64,000 nucleotides of DNA from Apostichopus californicus (GCA_020650975.1 JAIPMN010019890.1:1-64000); one strand, 5' to 3'; positions 33,131 through 46,492 are shown, counted from the first letter of the stretch. The notes: a model not told the origin generated them from the letters alone. Numbers and translations are program-made.

Positions 33131-34352
33131 TTGTTTAGGAGGAATAATTCTGAATCTCTTTTGGCCAAGTTTAAAATTCATCAGCTGAAGGTACAATGCT
33201 TAGTCTCTGATGCAAAATTGAATTTCGAAAATAACATTGCCCTCAAAATTAAGGATATCCCAAAGGCCTTCATTTCTTATGTCAGGTCAAAGCAGAAAGT
33301 TAAAGATGCAATTGTTTCTCTTAGGGCACCACAGGCAGATATTATAGTTACTGATAGTCAGGATCTTGCATATCTTTTGAAGAACTATTTTGTGTCGGTT
33401 TTTACAAGAGAAGATATGAGTAGTATTCCAGATTTTCAGGGGGCAGTGATATGCCTAAACTGGATACGGTGTTATTTTTGGATGAGGTTGTCCTAAAGGA
33501 GCTGCTTCGTCTAAATGTTTGTAAAGCTTCTGGACCGGATGCAATCCATCCGTATTTGTTGAAAACTTTTGCACACCATTTCTGCGTTCCACTCTCATTA
33601 GTTTTTACTAAATTTATGAATGAAGGTTATGTTCCTAAGGACTGGAGATGTGCTAACATTGGCCAATTTTCAATAATGGTGATAAGTCAAAGCCCTGTTA
33701 TTATTGGCCCGTTAGTCTCATTAGTGTTGTTTGTAAGGTCATGGAGTCTTTTGTTAAAAAGTCTATGGTCAGTCACTTCAGCAGTCAGTCTTTGATCAGA
33801 GAGTCTCAACATGGCTTTTGTCAAAAAAGGTCATGTCTCACTAATATCCATATTTTGCTAAGGATAAGGAAGTACTTGAAAGGGTCCAGAGGAGGGCTAC
33901 TAGGATGATTAGTTCTTTAAAGAGTGTTCCTTATTATAAAGTGCTTACAACTGTTGAATCTCACCACACTGGAGCTTAGGAGGTTACATGGGGACTTGAT
34001 TCAGGTTTTCAAGATTGTGTATGGTTTTGACAATTTATCCTTTACCGACTTTTCCATGTTTGCTAACAGAAGTTGTACCAGAGTCATTGTCTTAAACTGC
34101 AAAAGTCACATAGTAGGATTAATATTCGACAAAAATGTTTTTCTAATAGGGTTTTGAATAAGTGGAACGGCTTGCCTGAGAAAGTTTTACTTGCAAGTAG
34201 TGTCAATGGGTTTAACAATGCTTTGGACATGCACTTTAAGCATTGTAATCGGGTGTGAGTGTTTGTGTCTTAATTTTTTTCTCTCTCTATAGGGTCCTTG
34301 ATGGGGACTTAAGTGTCCCTCCTGATCCTTTTTTCTACTAAACTAAACTAAC
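32680..34352 (+). mobile_element. 5'-truncated CR1-like LINE with internal deletion
   Basis: This non-LTR retrotransposon carries the C-terminal part of the AP endonuclease (the SDH motif in LGTSDHDIL), the spacer (HWMNKKVRCAISQKRRMW), and the start of the reverse transcriptase (LNVCKASGPDAIHPYLLKTF, then ESQHGFCQKRSCLTNI). It then jumps at about 33,860 to the C-terminal region (LERVQRRATRMISSLKSVPY, then NKWNGLPEKVLLASSVNGF). The palm with the catalytic Asp pair is missing, so it is dead. Frames shift at about 33,130 (stop), 33,460 and 33,950. The 3' end has the repeat-like tail CTAAACTAAACTAACT. A second copy of the 3' end lies at 42,535. Confidence 0.82.
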
Positions 34353-37250
34353 TACTGTTCTATTATGTTTCGTGGTCATAAAGGTTCGACTGCTAAAACT
34401 AGAATGAGTCACAAGCCATTATTTACTGCATTTGGAAAATGTGCTTTCAATACTTGCGGCATTAATGTCAAACTTTCACTTAGCAGACGCATGAAGTGCC
34501 TTTTTTTTACAGGGGTAAAATGAAACACAGCTGCAAAGAAATTTATGGTCGCCCTATCAGGGGACTTGAAAGAAGAAACTTTTTGAAAACAAAAATTCTT
34601 TAGGTGTCAGGCCATTTAAGCTACACATTCGGCAAAATAACAATATCAGATGTGATATTGACACCGCTGGAAACAGGGATGATTGTGCCCAGTCTGAACA
34701 TGTTTATCCAAAAAATAAGTAGTGAGTCAAGAACACAATTACGTCACGACATAAAGGAATTAAACAGTTTGCTCAAATTTAATAATGCTCAAATAAATGC
34801 AACTCCAACCGAATCAAAGGTGAAGGGGTTTATCCAACAAATTTCCTGTAGGCTATTTTTGGTTGTTTGCTGTACAGAGGTAGGTGTAAAGCTTTAGCAC
34901 CATCTCTGTTAACGAGATACGGTATTTTGGGATGCAACAGGTGGTTGTGTCAATTCTACACGGGAATGCAAACGAGTTTTGTACTATGAACTATGTGTCA
35001 AAAGTATAAAAAATACTTGAACAGTACCCGTAAATATTTGGTGTCAGATGATCACAGTCTACCGACAATAATCAACTGGTTGACATTATTTCGTCATAGC
35101 GAAAAGCAGATGTATGGACACAACCACCTTTCTCGACCGAAACAAATTAATCGTGACAGAGCGTGGGTATTCCTGCTAGCAGCGTTAAACGTATTTAATA
35201 ACGAACCCCTAGACACTTTCCTACAACAGGGCTTAGCGAATTGTTACGGGCATCTCATCCCAAAACGACAAGCAATTTACATTTCCTCGTGCCTGTGCCA
35301 GTCATGAAGAATGCGAAGGCAATTTGTAAAAGAAGTTACAAACTGAATTATAACCTTCGAATGTATTTGATAAGTTTACCTATGAAACTTTTCCCGAATT
35401 GTCTTACACTAATGCTGTGCTCATTTGAGTAATAAGGGTTCTGTTACGACAGCAGTTGCATTTATGAAAATTTACAATATTGGCAAAAGTCAATTACTTT
35501 CGAGCACTATAGAGAAATTCAAAACATCGGGAGAAACGGTAGACGCAGATACAGGCATAAGTAAGAGTTTCAATCTAACAGAGGACAAGTTTCTTACCAA
35601 AAAACCTCTCCGTTTTTAGTTTTCATTGATCAAATTATTACACAGGCCAAAACAATGTGTATCAATTCCGAGGGTGGAAAGCCTAACCAATACTACGGAC
35701 TCGCATTCGCATTCCAAATTTATTACTACCTTCAGTGGCGCTGTGGTCTGGCCTTCTACTCGGTGACCTTAGTAGACACACAGATAAATTTAGTAAGGGA
35801 GAAAAGGTAGGGCAGTTCAAAAGTAGACCACCGAAAACTATCCCTAGAACAATCGGTCAAGCTCAAAGTAGAATGAAGGTTCTAAAATGAATCGAACTAA
35901 GTGACCGTAAAATAGGTCGAATTCACAATCTATGACAATAATTTGATCGGTTTACAACGACGTTACAGGGACCAAGCTATCTCCAGCCATAAAAAAAAAC
36001 ATAGACACACACAGGAAGGTGTATTCCGAAAACCTCCCACACACAATCCTTTACTTTCTGCAGAAAGAAACAAAAAGGAACACACCAATAGTCAATGACA
36101 TCGGTTTCTGCAGGAAACTCGGGTCAATTGTAGCCTTACTTACATAAATGGTATGGAAAATCCTTTTACTAATTTTTGCTTCAACGCTGCAAAGCAATGC
36201 TTTGCTCGTCTTTCGCCTGTCAAAGATGCAATAGCAAATCATGCCCTTTTTTTCGCAAGGTACCAACAAAGCAGCGACACCTTTATGAACCAATTCTAAA
36301 ACTAACCACCATGTTATTACGAAATCGTTTACCTGCAGTATTAATGACTTCTATGTTCCTTGAAACGCTAAAAGCCGTATGCGCAGAGTGGAAATTCACC
36401 TTTGGAAATGAAAATTATCCCAGCGAGTTCTTTCAAGTACTTTTGATACCACTTTTAAGTTTAACAAGAGCTTCTGTGGAAGTACAATACTCTAAGCAAC
36501 TGACATGCAACTCATGTGGCGATATTCATTTCATTAATGAAGCAGAACGTTGTGCTTTCTTAAACATGGATATTTGTAACTTCGCTGGTAACACTAGACT
36601 TTAAATTTTTGACCTCTTGCAGAATAACTTGATAGAATACACAATACAAGGACATTTTCAAAACGACCAATGCTCTGTTAGGCGGTTAAGTTGTCGCACG
36701 TCTATAATAGCATGTCCAACAGTGCTTATTTTTGTATTGATGCGGCACCACAGCAGTAGCAATAGAAGAATTAATACAAGTTAGACATCCCAATTGAATT
36801 AAATCTAGGCCCACTGAGCGGTAGCATAGAAAATTGCAGTTACAGCTTACATTCCAATGTGGAGCATCACGGGCGAGTTGTGATTCGGGTCATTTCCCCG
36901 CAGTAGTTATGTCTGTAAACGGATTCGTTGAAATTGACGACTCCAAAAAACGGGAATGGGATCATGACGAAAGCTCTGAAATGCATATATCGTCATGTAT
37001 TGGAGAAATGATGAAAACACCAAACTAACAAAACATGCACATTCGCCATTTATGAATAAGGAAGACTATAGATCTCACCAAAATATACCGGAATCTTTGG
37101 TAGGAAATGAAAATAGGTCTCTGCAGAAAAAGCAACCTAGTGACGAATCTATAGAAGTCAGTCCTGAAAATGAAAAAAAGTTCAGATTTCGAGGCAATAA
37201 ACACTATCACGGAAACCGCGGCCATTTTGTACACGGTAAATAACCAGTTC
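34353..37250 (+). pseudogene. Remains of an uncharacterised mobile-element transposase-like protein and a USP-like protein (right part)
   Basis: About 34,600-35,450 reads as fragments with the landmarks VWDATGGC, then SDDHSLPTIINWLTLFRHSE, then INRDRAWVFLLAALNVFNNE. The DATG-then-D...W spacing recalls RNase-H-fold transposase-like proteins seen repeatedly in marine invertebrates, family unnamed. About 36,050-36,600 resembles a ubiquitin-specific protease: a Cys-box-like stretch (NPFTNFCFNAAKQCF), an EFF block (NYPSEFFQVLLIPLLSLT) and a zinc-ribbon-like CNSCGDI. Broken in several places. It probably continued from the left part before the LINE inserted, but the two could be separate elements. 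The remainder to 37,250 has only short frames. Confidence 0.45.
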
Positions 37251-40218
37251 CGCGAAATTGCACCTCCGCAATCTGCAGTACAGTCAATGCAGATGAATAC
37301 TGCTCGTGCAATCTTTTCGACTATCGGATGGTAGGCTATTGTACTCTCGTGTATTGTATTGGGGAGGGGGAGTTACCTGAGTGGAGATGAAATCATTTTA
37401 CCTCAAACCATCAAATGTAGGCCTAACGGAAGATATAAATTAATAATATCAGGGATGAATGAAACTTCATCAGCCTGGCGATCGATGCCACTCAGCGAGA
37501 CAGCCTAGCTAACTTGTTAAATGTCCACATTTCAAACAGTTATTTCCCGAAAAATCTCATTTCATTCGCAGGTTTCTGCCGACCATTTCCTGAGGAGGGT
37601 GTGGATGTAGCCTACATGTCTATGGTGAGTACTAGTAGTTTGCATAGCTTCAGGATTTTCAAAGTTTCCGTAAAATATATCCCGAAATCATCACACAAAA
37701 TTCGGTTAGTGTCACCGAAAATGGAAACAATGATCATGTGTTGCGTAGGCTCCCGGTGACCTATACTCAATGGAACCAGTGGCGTCGTCAAGGGGGGGGG
37801 GCAGGGGGACACGTGCCCCCCTAGAAAACCGAGTGCCCCCCATCTGAGATTTGGGTTGGTAAAAATATATATATATATTTTGTTATATTCAACTCCCATC
37901 ATCTGAGTTGGTTTTTCATAAGGACAAAGAAGCACAGTAATTCGTATTTTCTTCAAATGAGCTGCGAAGAAAATGAAAAAGTTTATCCTTGACCGTCGGG
38001 TATCGAAGTCGTAACCCGCGCCATCACAACAGGTGTCGATATTGACATTGAATGTGTCAGTGCTCACTCCATACCAGCGGCTATACACGTCCGCTTCGCG
38101 AGCTACATGACTCATCGTTCAAAACAATGAATTTCCCTGTTCTGGCTGTGCTGCAGCCGTGTTTTTATTTCCTAGGAAGTAGGACGAATATTCAGAAAAT
38201 CACTAGGTGCAGTCCAATGAAATTCCTGATAAGTAGGCCACCCCTACTCTCTAGAGAACACTATTTCTGGACCTTTCTCGTGATTCTGACATCAGAATAT
38301 GAAAGAACGCGCTTTATTTTTGCTCTGAACCCTAACCTTGATTTCGAAACAAATTTGAGAATCCCGGAAAAATTGATTAACCCTTATCCGTCCTAGGAAA
38401 TAAAAGTTTGCGTGCTGCAGAATGTCGCGTTGCCGAATGTGGTGTAGCCTACGTACTAGCGATTTCGATGCGACTGTTTTGTCTTTTATTCTCCGAGTAT
38501 GGACCCAGTCATACGGAGTTGATTAGAAAATATGCGCAATATATGCAACAAAGTTGTATAAACCATTAGGGTGAGTTGATGATTTTTGTTAGCGATACTA
38601 CCTTCAACATGTTTAGCAGTTGCAAGGAATTCGTGATTGAAATTCTCTCACAAATACAATCACGGTTGTACATGGGTGGCGTTGAATATTATTAAATTCA
38701 CTGGCATTTAATTATCTTCACTTTCCTTTCGTTGATACAGATACTGCTGTAGAAGAGCTGATCTGGGAAGAATCTGTTTGCAGAGGAGGAAGATGTCACA
38801 GGACAAGATACACCACAACAACCACGGTCCGATGCCAAGGAGACTGCCCCAAGACGGACGCTACCAGGCCCAGCTGATATCAGCCAGTCTCCGGTGGAGG
38901 ACCCACAACAGCCACATCTCAAGGCCTTCCCTCAGACCACATACGGTGAAAAGAAACGGAGTTTCAACAAGGAGTGGTACAGTGCATACTCCTGAATTGA
39001 GTACTCGGCTGAACGGGATGCAGTGTTCTGCTACGCCTGCAGACACTTCCCAACAGCCAATAAGGTAACTGAACAGTCGTTCACACGAGACGGGTTCCGG
39101 AATTGGCGACATGCTATGGGGAAGGATGGCAAGTTGGTGAAACATGAACGTTCACATAAGGCTGCGCTGGAGGCTTGGTCAGAATTCAAGCAGAGGGCAA
39201 AGTCACAAGCCAACATGGGGAACCTCTTGAATGAGGCACACATCAGGCTGGTCCGAGAGAACATACATTACGTCAAGGCAATAGCGAAGGTCCTCCAAAT
39301 GACAGCTACTCAGAAGATCGCACAGCGGGGACACAGAGAAGGACAATCGAGTATGAACAGAGGGAACTTCCACACTGAACCTGATCTCAGAGTATGACAC
39401 GATCGTGGTGTCAAAACTGTCTGGCCCTCGCAATGCCAAGTACACGCACCCTGTCATTCAGAACGAGCTCCTACACATCATGGCCGATACAGTTCGGGAT
39501 GCCATCAGAAAGGACATCGAGGCTGCAGGCTACTTCTCCTTGCAGGTTGATGAGACAAAGGACATATCCAAGAAGGAGATAGTCTCATGTGTGGTCCGCT
39601 ACTTCCACAACAGTGAGATCCATGAGGAGTTTTTGCACTTCAAAGAAGCTGCTGGCCTTAATGCAGGCTCTCTCTTCAGAGTCATCCACAAGACACTCAA
39701 CGATAGCAGGATCGATATCCAGAAGTGTGTTGGCCAGTGCTATATGATGGTGCATCAGTCATGAATGGGCGAATGCTGGCGTACAGGCAAAGTTCCGAGA
39801 GGTTGTCCCCAGGCTATCTACACTCACTGCTTCGCCCACCGTCTGAACCTGACTCTTGTGGACAGTTTGAAGAGTGTCAACATATGTAGTGAGTTTTTCG
39901 CAATACTGCATAAATTGTATGTCTTCCTGTCCGGATCGTTCACTCATCAGGGCCCTATTTCATAAAACTTAAGAACATTCTTATCTTGGACTTAAGAAGA
40001 ATGATCATTCTTAAGTCTGTAATTGTTCTTAACTTTAAGAACATTCTTATCTTCTATTTCATAAAGCAACTTAAGAGGAATTCATTCTTATCTTTGTCCT
40101 GAAATCGTTCTTAACTTTAAGAATGATCAGCATCATTCTTAAGTATGTTCTTAAGTGTCACATGTCAATTAGGCGGGAAATTTCAATCAAAACACATCAT
40201 TAGTTATTTAGGTGTTTA

Positions 40219-40440
40219 ATGTGGATGCCAATGATGGCTATGTATATTGCTTTTGGGCTGCTAGAAAGAGAAAACCAACGAGCTCTACGAAGGGAAAGGG
40301 TATTTAGGGACATAACCAACCCACTACATCAATGGACAGACCGACAGATGCATCCGAAGTACCGGTTCAGTAGACTTGAGTCCATCAACATCATTGTTAT
40401 GCTTCAAGCTGATATTTCTTTAAGCATATGCCATACTTAA
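40219..40440 (+). pseudogene. N-terminal fragment of a Harbinger transposase
   Basis: The frame MWMPMMAMYIAFGLLERENQ... contains RRERVFRDITNPLHQW and KYRFSRLESI, the conserved start of HARBI1-like transposases (R-x-F-R-D-R-x-N-P-L-[6]-D-x-x-x-x-x-x-Y-R-F-S-R). It ends at a stop after 73 codons. The DDE catalytic half is not present anywhere in the 3.8-kb element. The coding region downstream has been replaced by G-rich and LINE-derived sequence. Confidence 0.75.
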
Positions 40441-42534
40441 TATAGGATAGGCTATAATAGGGGTGGGGTGGTGATTGGATGGCAATCACAGCTGCTATAA
40501 TGGGGGTAACTATAGAAAAGTTAATTTCTGACTGGGGTGGGAGCCTGGGAGGGAGGGGGAAGGATAGAACTACTTGACGCAAGGTTGGGGGAGGGGGCAG
40601 AACCTCCCCTCCCCTTTGAAAATTTTGGTTTATATATGGGGGATTATATGAAAAATGGTGCTATCATTTGCCCTAATTTGCACAGATTTTTTGCCCGTAT
40701 CTTAGGTCTTCAGAATTTTTTTTGGGGGGGGGGGCAGACACCCCCACCTCGTACGCCTATGGTCGGTACGTTTGTGGTTTTGTTGATAAATTTGTGCCCA
40801 TTACCCTCCTTTCACAAACTTACTCGTACTTATTTATGCAACTGATTATAACTTAATAAGTTATTCGCTTGAACTACAAAAAAATACAGGGGCGGATCCA
40901 GATTTTTTGGGCAGGAGGTTTAGGGTTATTTGTGCTGTCCTGGGGGAGGGATCAAAGAGTAGGGGTGTTCCCGGAACGGTTTGCATTGACTTTGTATATG
41001 TAGAACTCATTTTAAGCTAGCGAACATGGTCGACCCACCCAATAACGAAAATAGTACACAAAACGCAGAATTGAAGCTGGCAAACAGTGTAATTCTATCT
41101 TCAAAATTATCATACTGTACCAAGTTTTGTACGGTGGAGTATAAGAATCGCAAGTGAAACGTGGTAAAAATGGATGATTTTCGGTCAATTAACTGAATCT
41201 TGCAAATACTGAGGTTATTGACAGGAATATACGAATAGTCCTAGTTGGAAAATTTAGAAATTCCGCACGATTTTTCAATTAAAAAATAGGGACCACTGTA
41301 AAAAATATACAAATTTTTTTTGGTGTGCTTCACCCTCTATATAGATAGATTTCCCTACATAAAGATATATAAACAATTATATATAAACTTTTTCCCCCTT
41401 GTCGGGGCTTCCCCCTCCCCCGCCCGCCTCTGTCAGATTTTTTTAAAGGAAATCTATTATTTTCTACATTTTTATTTGGCAAGAACATTTAAAATTTATA
41501 TAGGATACTGGAATAGAAATTTTAAAGTCAATAAAAATTTTCAATTATAATGAATATTGAATATGAACTGACTTTTACAATAGCATTCACGGCAAGATAT
41601 ATTAAAGGGCAATTCCTCTCGTCCCATATAAGACTCAAATAAACGTAGAATGTGGCAATGTGGAATGTTTGAGTTATTACAGAAGACCATACACAAACTT
41701 CTGAAGAGATTCAGATCGCACGGCTGAAGTACATGCGATGAATGGGCAGGCAGGCAGGCAATATAGGATGATTTGTTTTCAGCACAGAAGTTTGCAGTCT
41801 TGAGGGTGATGCGAGAACTATGCCCTTCAACTAGCAGGATGATAGGGAAGATGATGTCCTCGCTCTTAACGCTCGGTCAAAACAAACTGGAGATCCATTT
41901 GTAAAAACTTTTGTGTTAATCCAGCCGTTCGAGGATTGTCCTACGCACCATTCCTCTGGAGCACCCTACAGGGGGTCGTAACAGAAGCGGCTGTTCGGGA
42001 AGATTAACATAGGCTACAAGAAAAACCCTGTAGTGTTCATACAGGCCAGGACGGTGATTTGCCTTTTGTCAGTGTTGCTCAACTGGTAGATGTTATTTGT
42101 CTCTCTTGGGGCCAATACTTTCTCCATGCTTCCTAGTTTTCCACCACCTCGGAACTGATATATGCCTTATAGTCTCCGAACCATTTTTTTAGTCGCTCTA
42201 CTGTTAACATAGCTCTTTCTTATCCCAGAGTCTCCCCAACTCTCTCCACTACAATCCGGTTTCTCTTCAGAAAGTCCCTATACCATTGTGCTCCTGAAAA
42301 AAAGATAACAACATTCTAAGTTCCATACATTTTTGTTCCTAATATATCTATGTTATCTTTAAAACTGGGGTGGCGCCATGATTTTCCCGACAAAGGGGCT
42401 AAGGTCTGCGACAGGGGGAGGGGGTTAGATCTCCGGCAAAAAATCTGGGTGCACAAAATATCATATATATATAAACAGTAAAAGAATTAGCCTAGCCTGA
42501 CTTACGGATGCTAACTAATAGCCGTAGCCAAATT

Positions 42535-42742
42535 GTTAAAAGTTTTTGTTCAAACGATTTGCCTCAGAAAGTTGTACTTGCAAGTTGCAAGTAGTGTGAA
42601 TGGGTTTAAGAATGCTTTGGACAAGCACTTTAAGCATTGTAATCGGGTCTGAGTGTTTGTGTCTTCAGTTTTTTTCTCTCCTATAGGGTCCTTGATAGGG
42701 ACTTCAGTGTCCCTCCGGTTCCTTTTTTGCTACTAAACTGAT
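42535..42742 (+). mobile_element. 3' fragment of the same CR1-like LINE
   Basis: From about 42,556 to 42,740 the sequence closely follows the 3' end of the LINE at 34,150-34,345. It shares GGGTTTAA-AATGCTTTGGACA, CACTTTAAGCATTGTAATCG, GTGTTTGTGTCTT and TATAGGGTCCTTGAT, and ends GCTACTAAACT. It is an extreme 5' truncation, nested in the Harbinger element. It makes a third layer: LINE in Harbinger in hAT. Confidence 0.88.
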
Positions 42743-43059
42743 CGTCCAACATTGGTTACCTCATTAGGCCTAGCCTAGTCAACTCTAACAACAGTTGAGT
42801 TAGCCTAGGGCCTATATGTAAGTACGATTCACACATCCTCTATTTTGTTCTCGTTGTGAAGTCGAGGTGATTTGAACACTTCCACCTCAAGACTAATTTG
42901 GAGATCAACCGTCAAGTCGTGATTACGGTATTCATTTCGTCAGTGGTGCGCAGCATTACTTATGCCCAAGCCTAACTAACATTAAGCCTAGCCGATTTGT
43001 TACCGTAACGGCGTAAGTACAACGACCCTATGCGTAGCCTCTATTATATATAATATGTA

Positions 43060-43130
43060 GCCCTAACAACACTACAGTAGGCATAGTCTAACAGTAACAG
43101 TAACACTACAGTAGGCATAGTCTACACACA
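43060..43130. repeat. Short direct repeat CACTACAGTAGGCATAGTCTA
   Basis: The word ACTACAGTAGGCATAGTCTA occurs twice (about 43,073 and 43,105), separated by AACAGTAACAGTAAC. Confidence 0.6.
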
Positions 43131-45474
43131 GTTACCGTATGGATGCTTCACTCGAGCAGTTTTAGTACAACTTTCTGCTCTAGAAAAACACTTTTTGTGA
43201 CGGTATTTGATAAAAACAAAAGTAACCGTGAACAGATTTATTGGGTTTTCATTATTTTGGATAAAAAACTGCAAACAAGGAAAGCTTTAGTCATTTACTT
43301 ACCATTTTCTTTTTTTCTTTTGTGAGCAAGACGGCGCGTTTACGTGAAAAAGTTTCAGACAACGTTGGCGCTACAGGTGAAAGGTCACATTCAGCCTCTT
43401 TAAAAATTATAAAAGATACGAACTTTTAATAAATTCTTAAATAATCGTTCGTAACTTAAGAAGATTAATCGTTCGTAAGACACGAACTATTTCTTGTTAA
43501 AACTTCTTAAGTGACTTACGAAGAATTATTTAAGAAGATTCGTAAGTAATCTTTATGAAATAGGGCCCAGGTCTTCAATATGGAATATCCAGGTGAATGT
43601 ACATTTCCTTGGATTTTTCTTCAGCGTGGACTTATGAAATTGAATCACCTTATGATAAAGTGACTTCACGTGTTCGTGAAATGGTAAGCAAAATTATTTA
43701 AGAAGATTCGTAAGTAATCTTTATGAAATAGGGCCCAGGTGTTCCTGCAAGCTCAGAAGGAGTACCTGAAGGACAAACGTCCGGTTGAGCTGAAGCGGCT
43801 TTCTGATAGTAGATGGGCCTGTCAGCATGCAGCCTGCGTTGCAGTCAGTGAAGCACTCCCTGCCGTCATTGCCACTCTCGAGGAATTGGCTGAGGAGAGC
43901 AACAAAGACAGGGCTGTGGAAGCCAGAGGACTCCTTGCGGTCATCAACGGAAGTTTCGTGGTGGGCCTGGTTGTTCTGCGGGCGGTTATGAGGAAAACGA
44001 AGACACTCTCCGATCAGCTCCAAGCTCGGGACCTCGACCTCGCTGAAGCTGTCTGTCTCGTGGATACAGTCATCGAGGATCTGGACGAGTGCCGATCACC
44101 AGACGAGGCATGGAACACCCTCTTCGAAGAGGCAGAGGTGAAGTGTGCAGAGAACGACATTGCTCTCGAGAAGCCCTCCCGACCTACGAGGAAGCGATCC
44201 CTTCCTGCTCGTCTTGATGAAGCGGTCGTCATGGCACCCACTGGGCGAAGAGACCAGATGACAACCTTGGAGGAGTTCAAGGTGAACTTCTTCTACCCAA
44301 TTTTGGACGCGCTTCTTGCTGAGCTTCGGTCAAGGTTCGCAAAGGACACATGCCAGATCATAAGAGGTACCAGCGCCTTAAGTCCCAAGAACAAAGTATT
44401 CCTGCAAGAAGAGGTCCTCCGTGAGATGGCCAGCCACTACGGGTGTGTAGAAGAGGACTTTAAGTGTGAGCTGCACCAAACGAAGAAACTCTGGAGCGGA
44501 AACGGGCTGCTGGCGTTAGGGTGGAATCCATGGTGGACTTCGCCAATCTCATGCTACCATACCGGGATGCATTCTTCGAGATCTACAAAGTCATCTGCAT
44601 TTCGCTGACCCTTTCCGTGTCCTCAGCCGGGTGTGAAAGGAGTTTCTCTTGTCTGAAGCTTCAGAAGAATTATCTCCGAAGTACGAGTGGAGAGGACAGG
44701 ACGAGTGATCTTGGGGTACTCGCCATCAACCATGGTCGGACAGCATCACTGGACCTCGATGAAATCGTGGATAAGTTTGCACACAGTCACGGAAACAGGA
44801 GAATTACCCTGATCTAGTTGCTCATGTTCATAAAGTCATCACTCATCCAGTATTCATGTAGGTCCTCACAGTATGATTCCATCTGACAACCACTTGATCC
44901 CGTATTTTACTCATTATTTTACTCATTATTAAAGATACTGATCAGGGTTCTATTGCTAACCAAACCTCTCAAAATTGCTGAAGAGTCAAGACATGAAACC
45001 TACGGTACCTATGCTGCACAGTGTAGTGATCACAGTGATAGTCACTCCGATGCTGTGAGTCAAGTGGCATGTTTATTGTCAGTGATCACTTTTGACCTAG
45101 CTGGTATTGTCTGCAGGCAAACGCTATGACAGCCTGGGAGGCAGTCCGTCTCTTCAGAACTGTATTCAGTGCTGAAAACTTCGTTTTTAAAAATCATATG
45201 TCAGTCATGAGTTGTCCACCAGTCACTAGGCAGGTGAAATGGGTTTGCCCGAACCTTGATTTCAAACAGGCTGTTTTGCCATGGCATGCTGAATCAGAAC
45301 ATATCAGAAAAGACTCGTAATTCTTTGGGTGCCTGCTCTGTGCTTTCATCGTTTGGAGAGCGACAACAAAATTAGTTACAAGTGGTAATGGTACAGTAAT
45401 AATGGTTAGGGCCTTCCCTGTTCCTACTGGAGGTTATTGGGGGGGGGGGGGTAACCGGTATGATTTTTTCCTCA

Positions 45475-46080
45475 AAGTGCTCATGGATAATTGATGTCAT
45501 TTGATATCATATGAAAAAGAGGGGGTGGGGTATGGATGTTCCATTAAAACAAAGTGTTTGTAAGTCATGTCATTTGTTCAGGGCTGGAGGTGGCAACTCC
45601 GTTCAGATTAGCAACTCCAATAACCATGTGTACATGTACTTGACAGACAAGCAGAACAGACAAGCAAAAATAGTAATCTTTTATTCTTCAAATATCATAT
45701 AAATGAAAGAGAGGGGGGTAACCAGTATGTATATTAATTTTCTCGAAGTACTTATTAATGATTGATTGATGTCATTTAATATCATATATCAAAAAGAGGG
45801 GGTGGGGTAAACTTACATAGTGTTTGTAAGTGATATCATCTGTTCAGGGCTAGCAGTGGCAACTCTGTTCAGATTAGCAACTCTAATAACGACATGTGCG
45901 TGTACTTGATAGATAGGAAAGCTATTATTTTATTAATATTTTACAGAGGAGACAAACAAGCAGAAATATCATTCTAAAGTCATATCAACAAAAGATGGGG
46001 GTAGAGTATTCCAGTTTTTAAGTAGGGTAGTTGAGAAGGCTCCTATTTTGCTCATATTGTAATATGTGAAGACTATCAGA
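45475..46080 (+). repeat. Tandem duplication, 275-bp period, in the 3' part of the hAT element
   Basis: Two copies begin at TTGATGTCATTT (45,491 and 45,766). They share GATATCATAT, AAAAGAGGGGGTGGGGTA, AGTGTTTGTAAGT, CAGGGCTnG-AGTGGCAACT and TTCAGATTAGCAACTC. A partial third copy follows (AAGCAGAAAT...CATATCA-nAAA) to about 46,080. Non-coding. Confidence 0.7.
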
Positions 46081-46492
46081 AAAATGATACTTTCATTCTT
46101 CTCACACGTATCACTCTTTCACGTTCATATTGTACAGAGACAAGCAGAAATAATATACCTTTATTCTTCTCTCAGGTATTACTCTTCCAAGTTCATTCTA
46201 TTCCTTTTTTAATGAAGTTGACTCATTGTCATGCTGCTTGTGTGCATTTGTCATATGGGTGAGAGTGTTTGTCTGCTGTCTGTGTGTGTCTTTTACCTCT
46301 CGTGAATTGGATGCCTGTGAAATGCCGCAAATCCGGACTTGCTGTGAGAAGGGAGGGTACTGCAGTATGTTGCCTTGGTCTGAGGTTGACAGGTTAGGAG
46401 CTGACGAAATGTGAGAATGTGAGGGTCCGCAGGCACCATACTTGCCTATATTTGTGGACCCATATATTAACCCTGTTGTGTAGGGGGTGCAG

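Larger units (their letters stand above)
39948..43738. mobile_element. PIF/Harbinger element nested in the hAT transposase, with 3-bp TSD
   Basis: The element runs 39,951-43,735. It begins GGCCCTATTTCATAAA and ends with the near-complement TTTATGAAATAGGGCC. The 3-bp repeat CAG flanks it (39,948-39,950 and 43,736-43,738), as expected for Harbinger. Removing it restores the hAT reading FTHQ-VFLQAQKEYL across the site, which proves insertion. Subterminal DNA at both ends is packed with TTAAGAA/TTCTTAA words. The last 47 bp of the right end are duplicated exactly at about 43,525-43,571. Only an N-terminal transposase piece remains (40,219-40,440). Confidence 0.9.
38778..44817 (+). pseudogene. hAT transposase (TTF-type zinc finger, DUF4371, dimerisation domain), interrupted
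   Basis: Domains in order: a zinc finger near 39,023 (FCYACRHFPTANKVTEQSFT...HERSHKAALEAW); a DUF4371-type catalytic start (GYFSLQVDETKDISKKEIVS) with the first acid; a second acid in YDGASVMNG near 39,745; and, after the nested insertion, KRLSDSRWACQHAACVAVSE at 43,790. The insertion-domain region follows, then SAGCERSFSCLKLQKNYLRS near 44,625 with the third acid and the C-terminal dimerisation block, ending at TAG 44,815. The layout is that of ZMYM1-like hAT proteins. Frame changes lie near 39,390, 39,740 (an extra AT in CTATATGATGG), 43,739 and 44,510, so it is inactive. The exon part before 39,001 is uncertain. Confidence 0.85.

Noticed and set aside
40888-41435. CAGGGGCGGATCCAGA, a typical hAT-like left tip, with a G/C-rich tract near 41,410
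   Set aside because: No matching right tip or target duplication found; cannot define an element.
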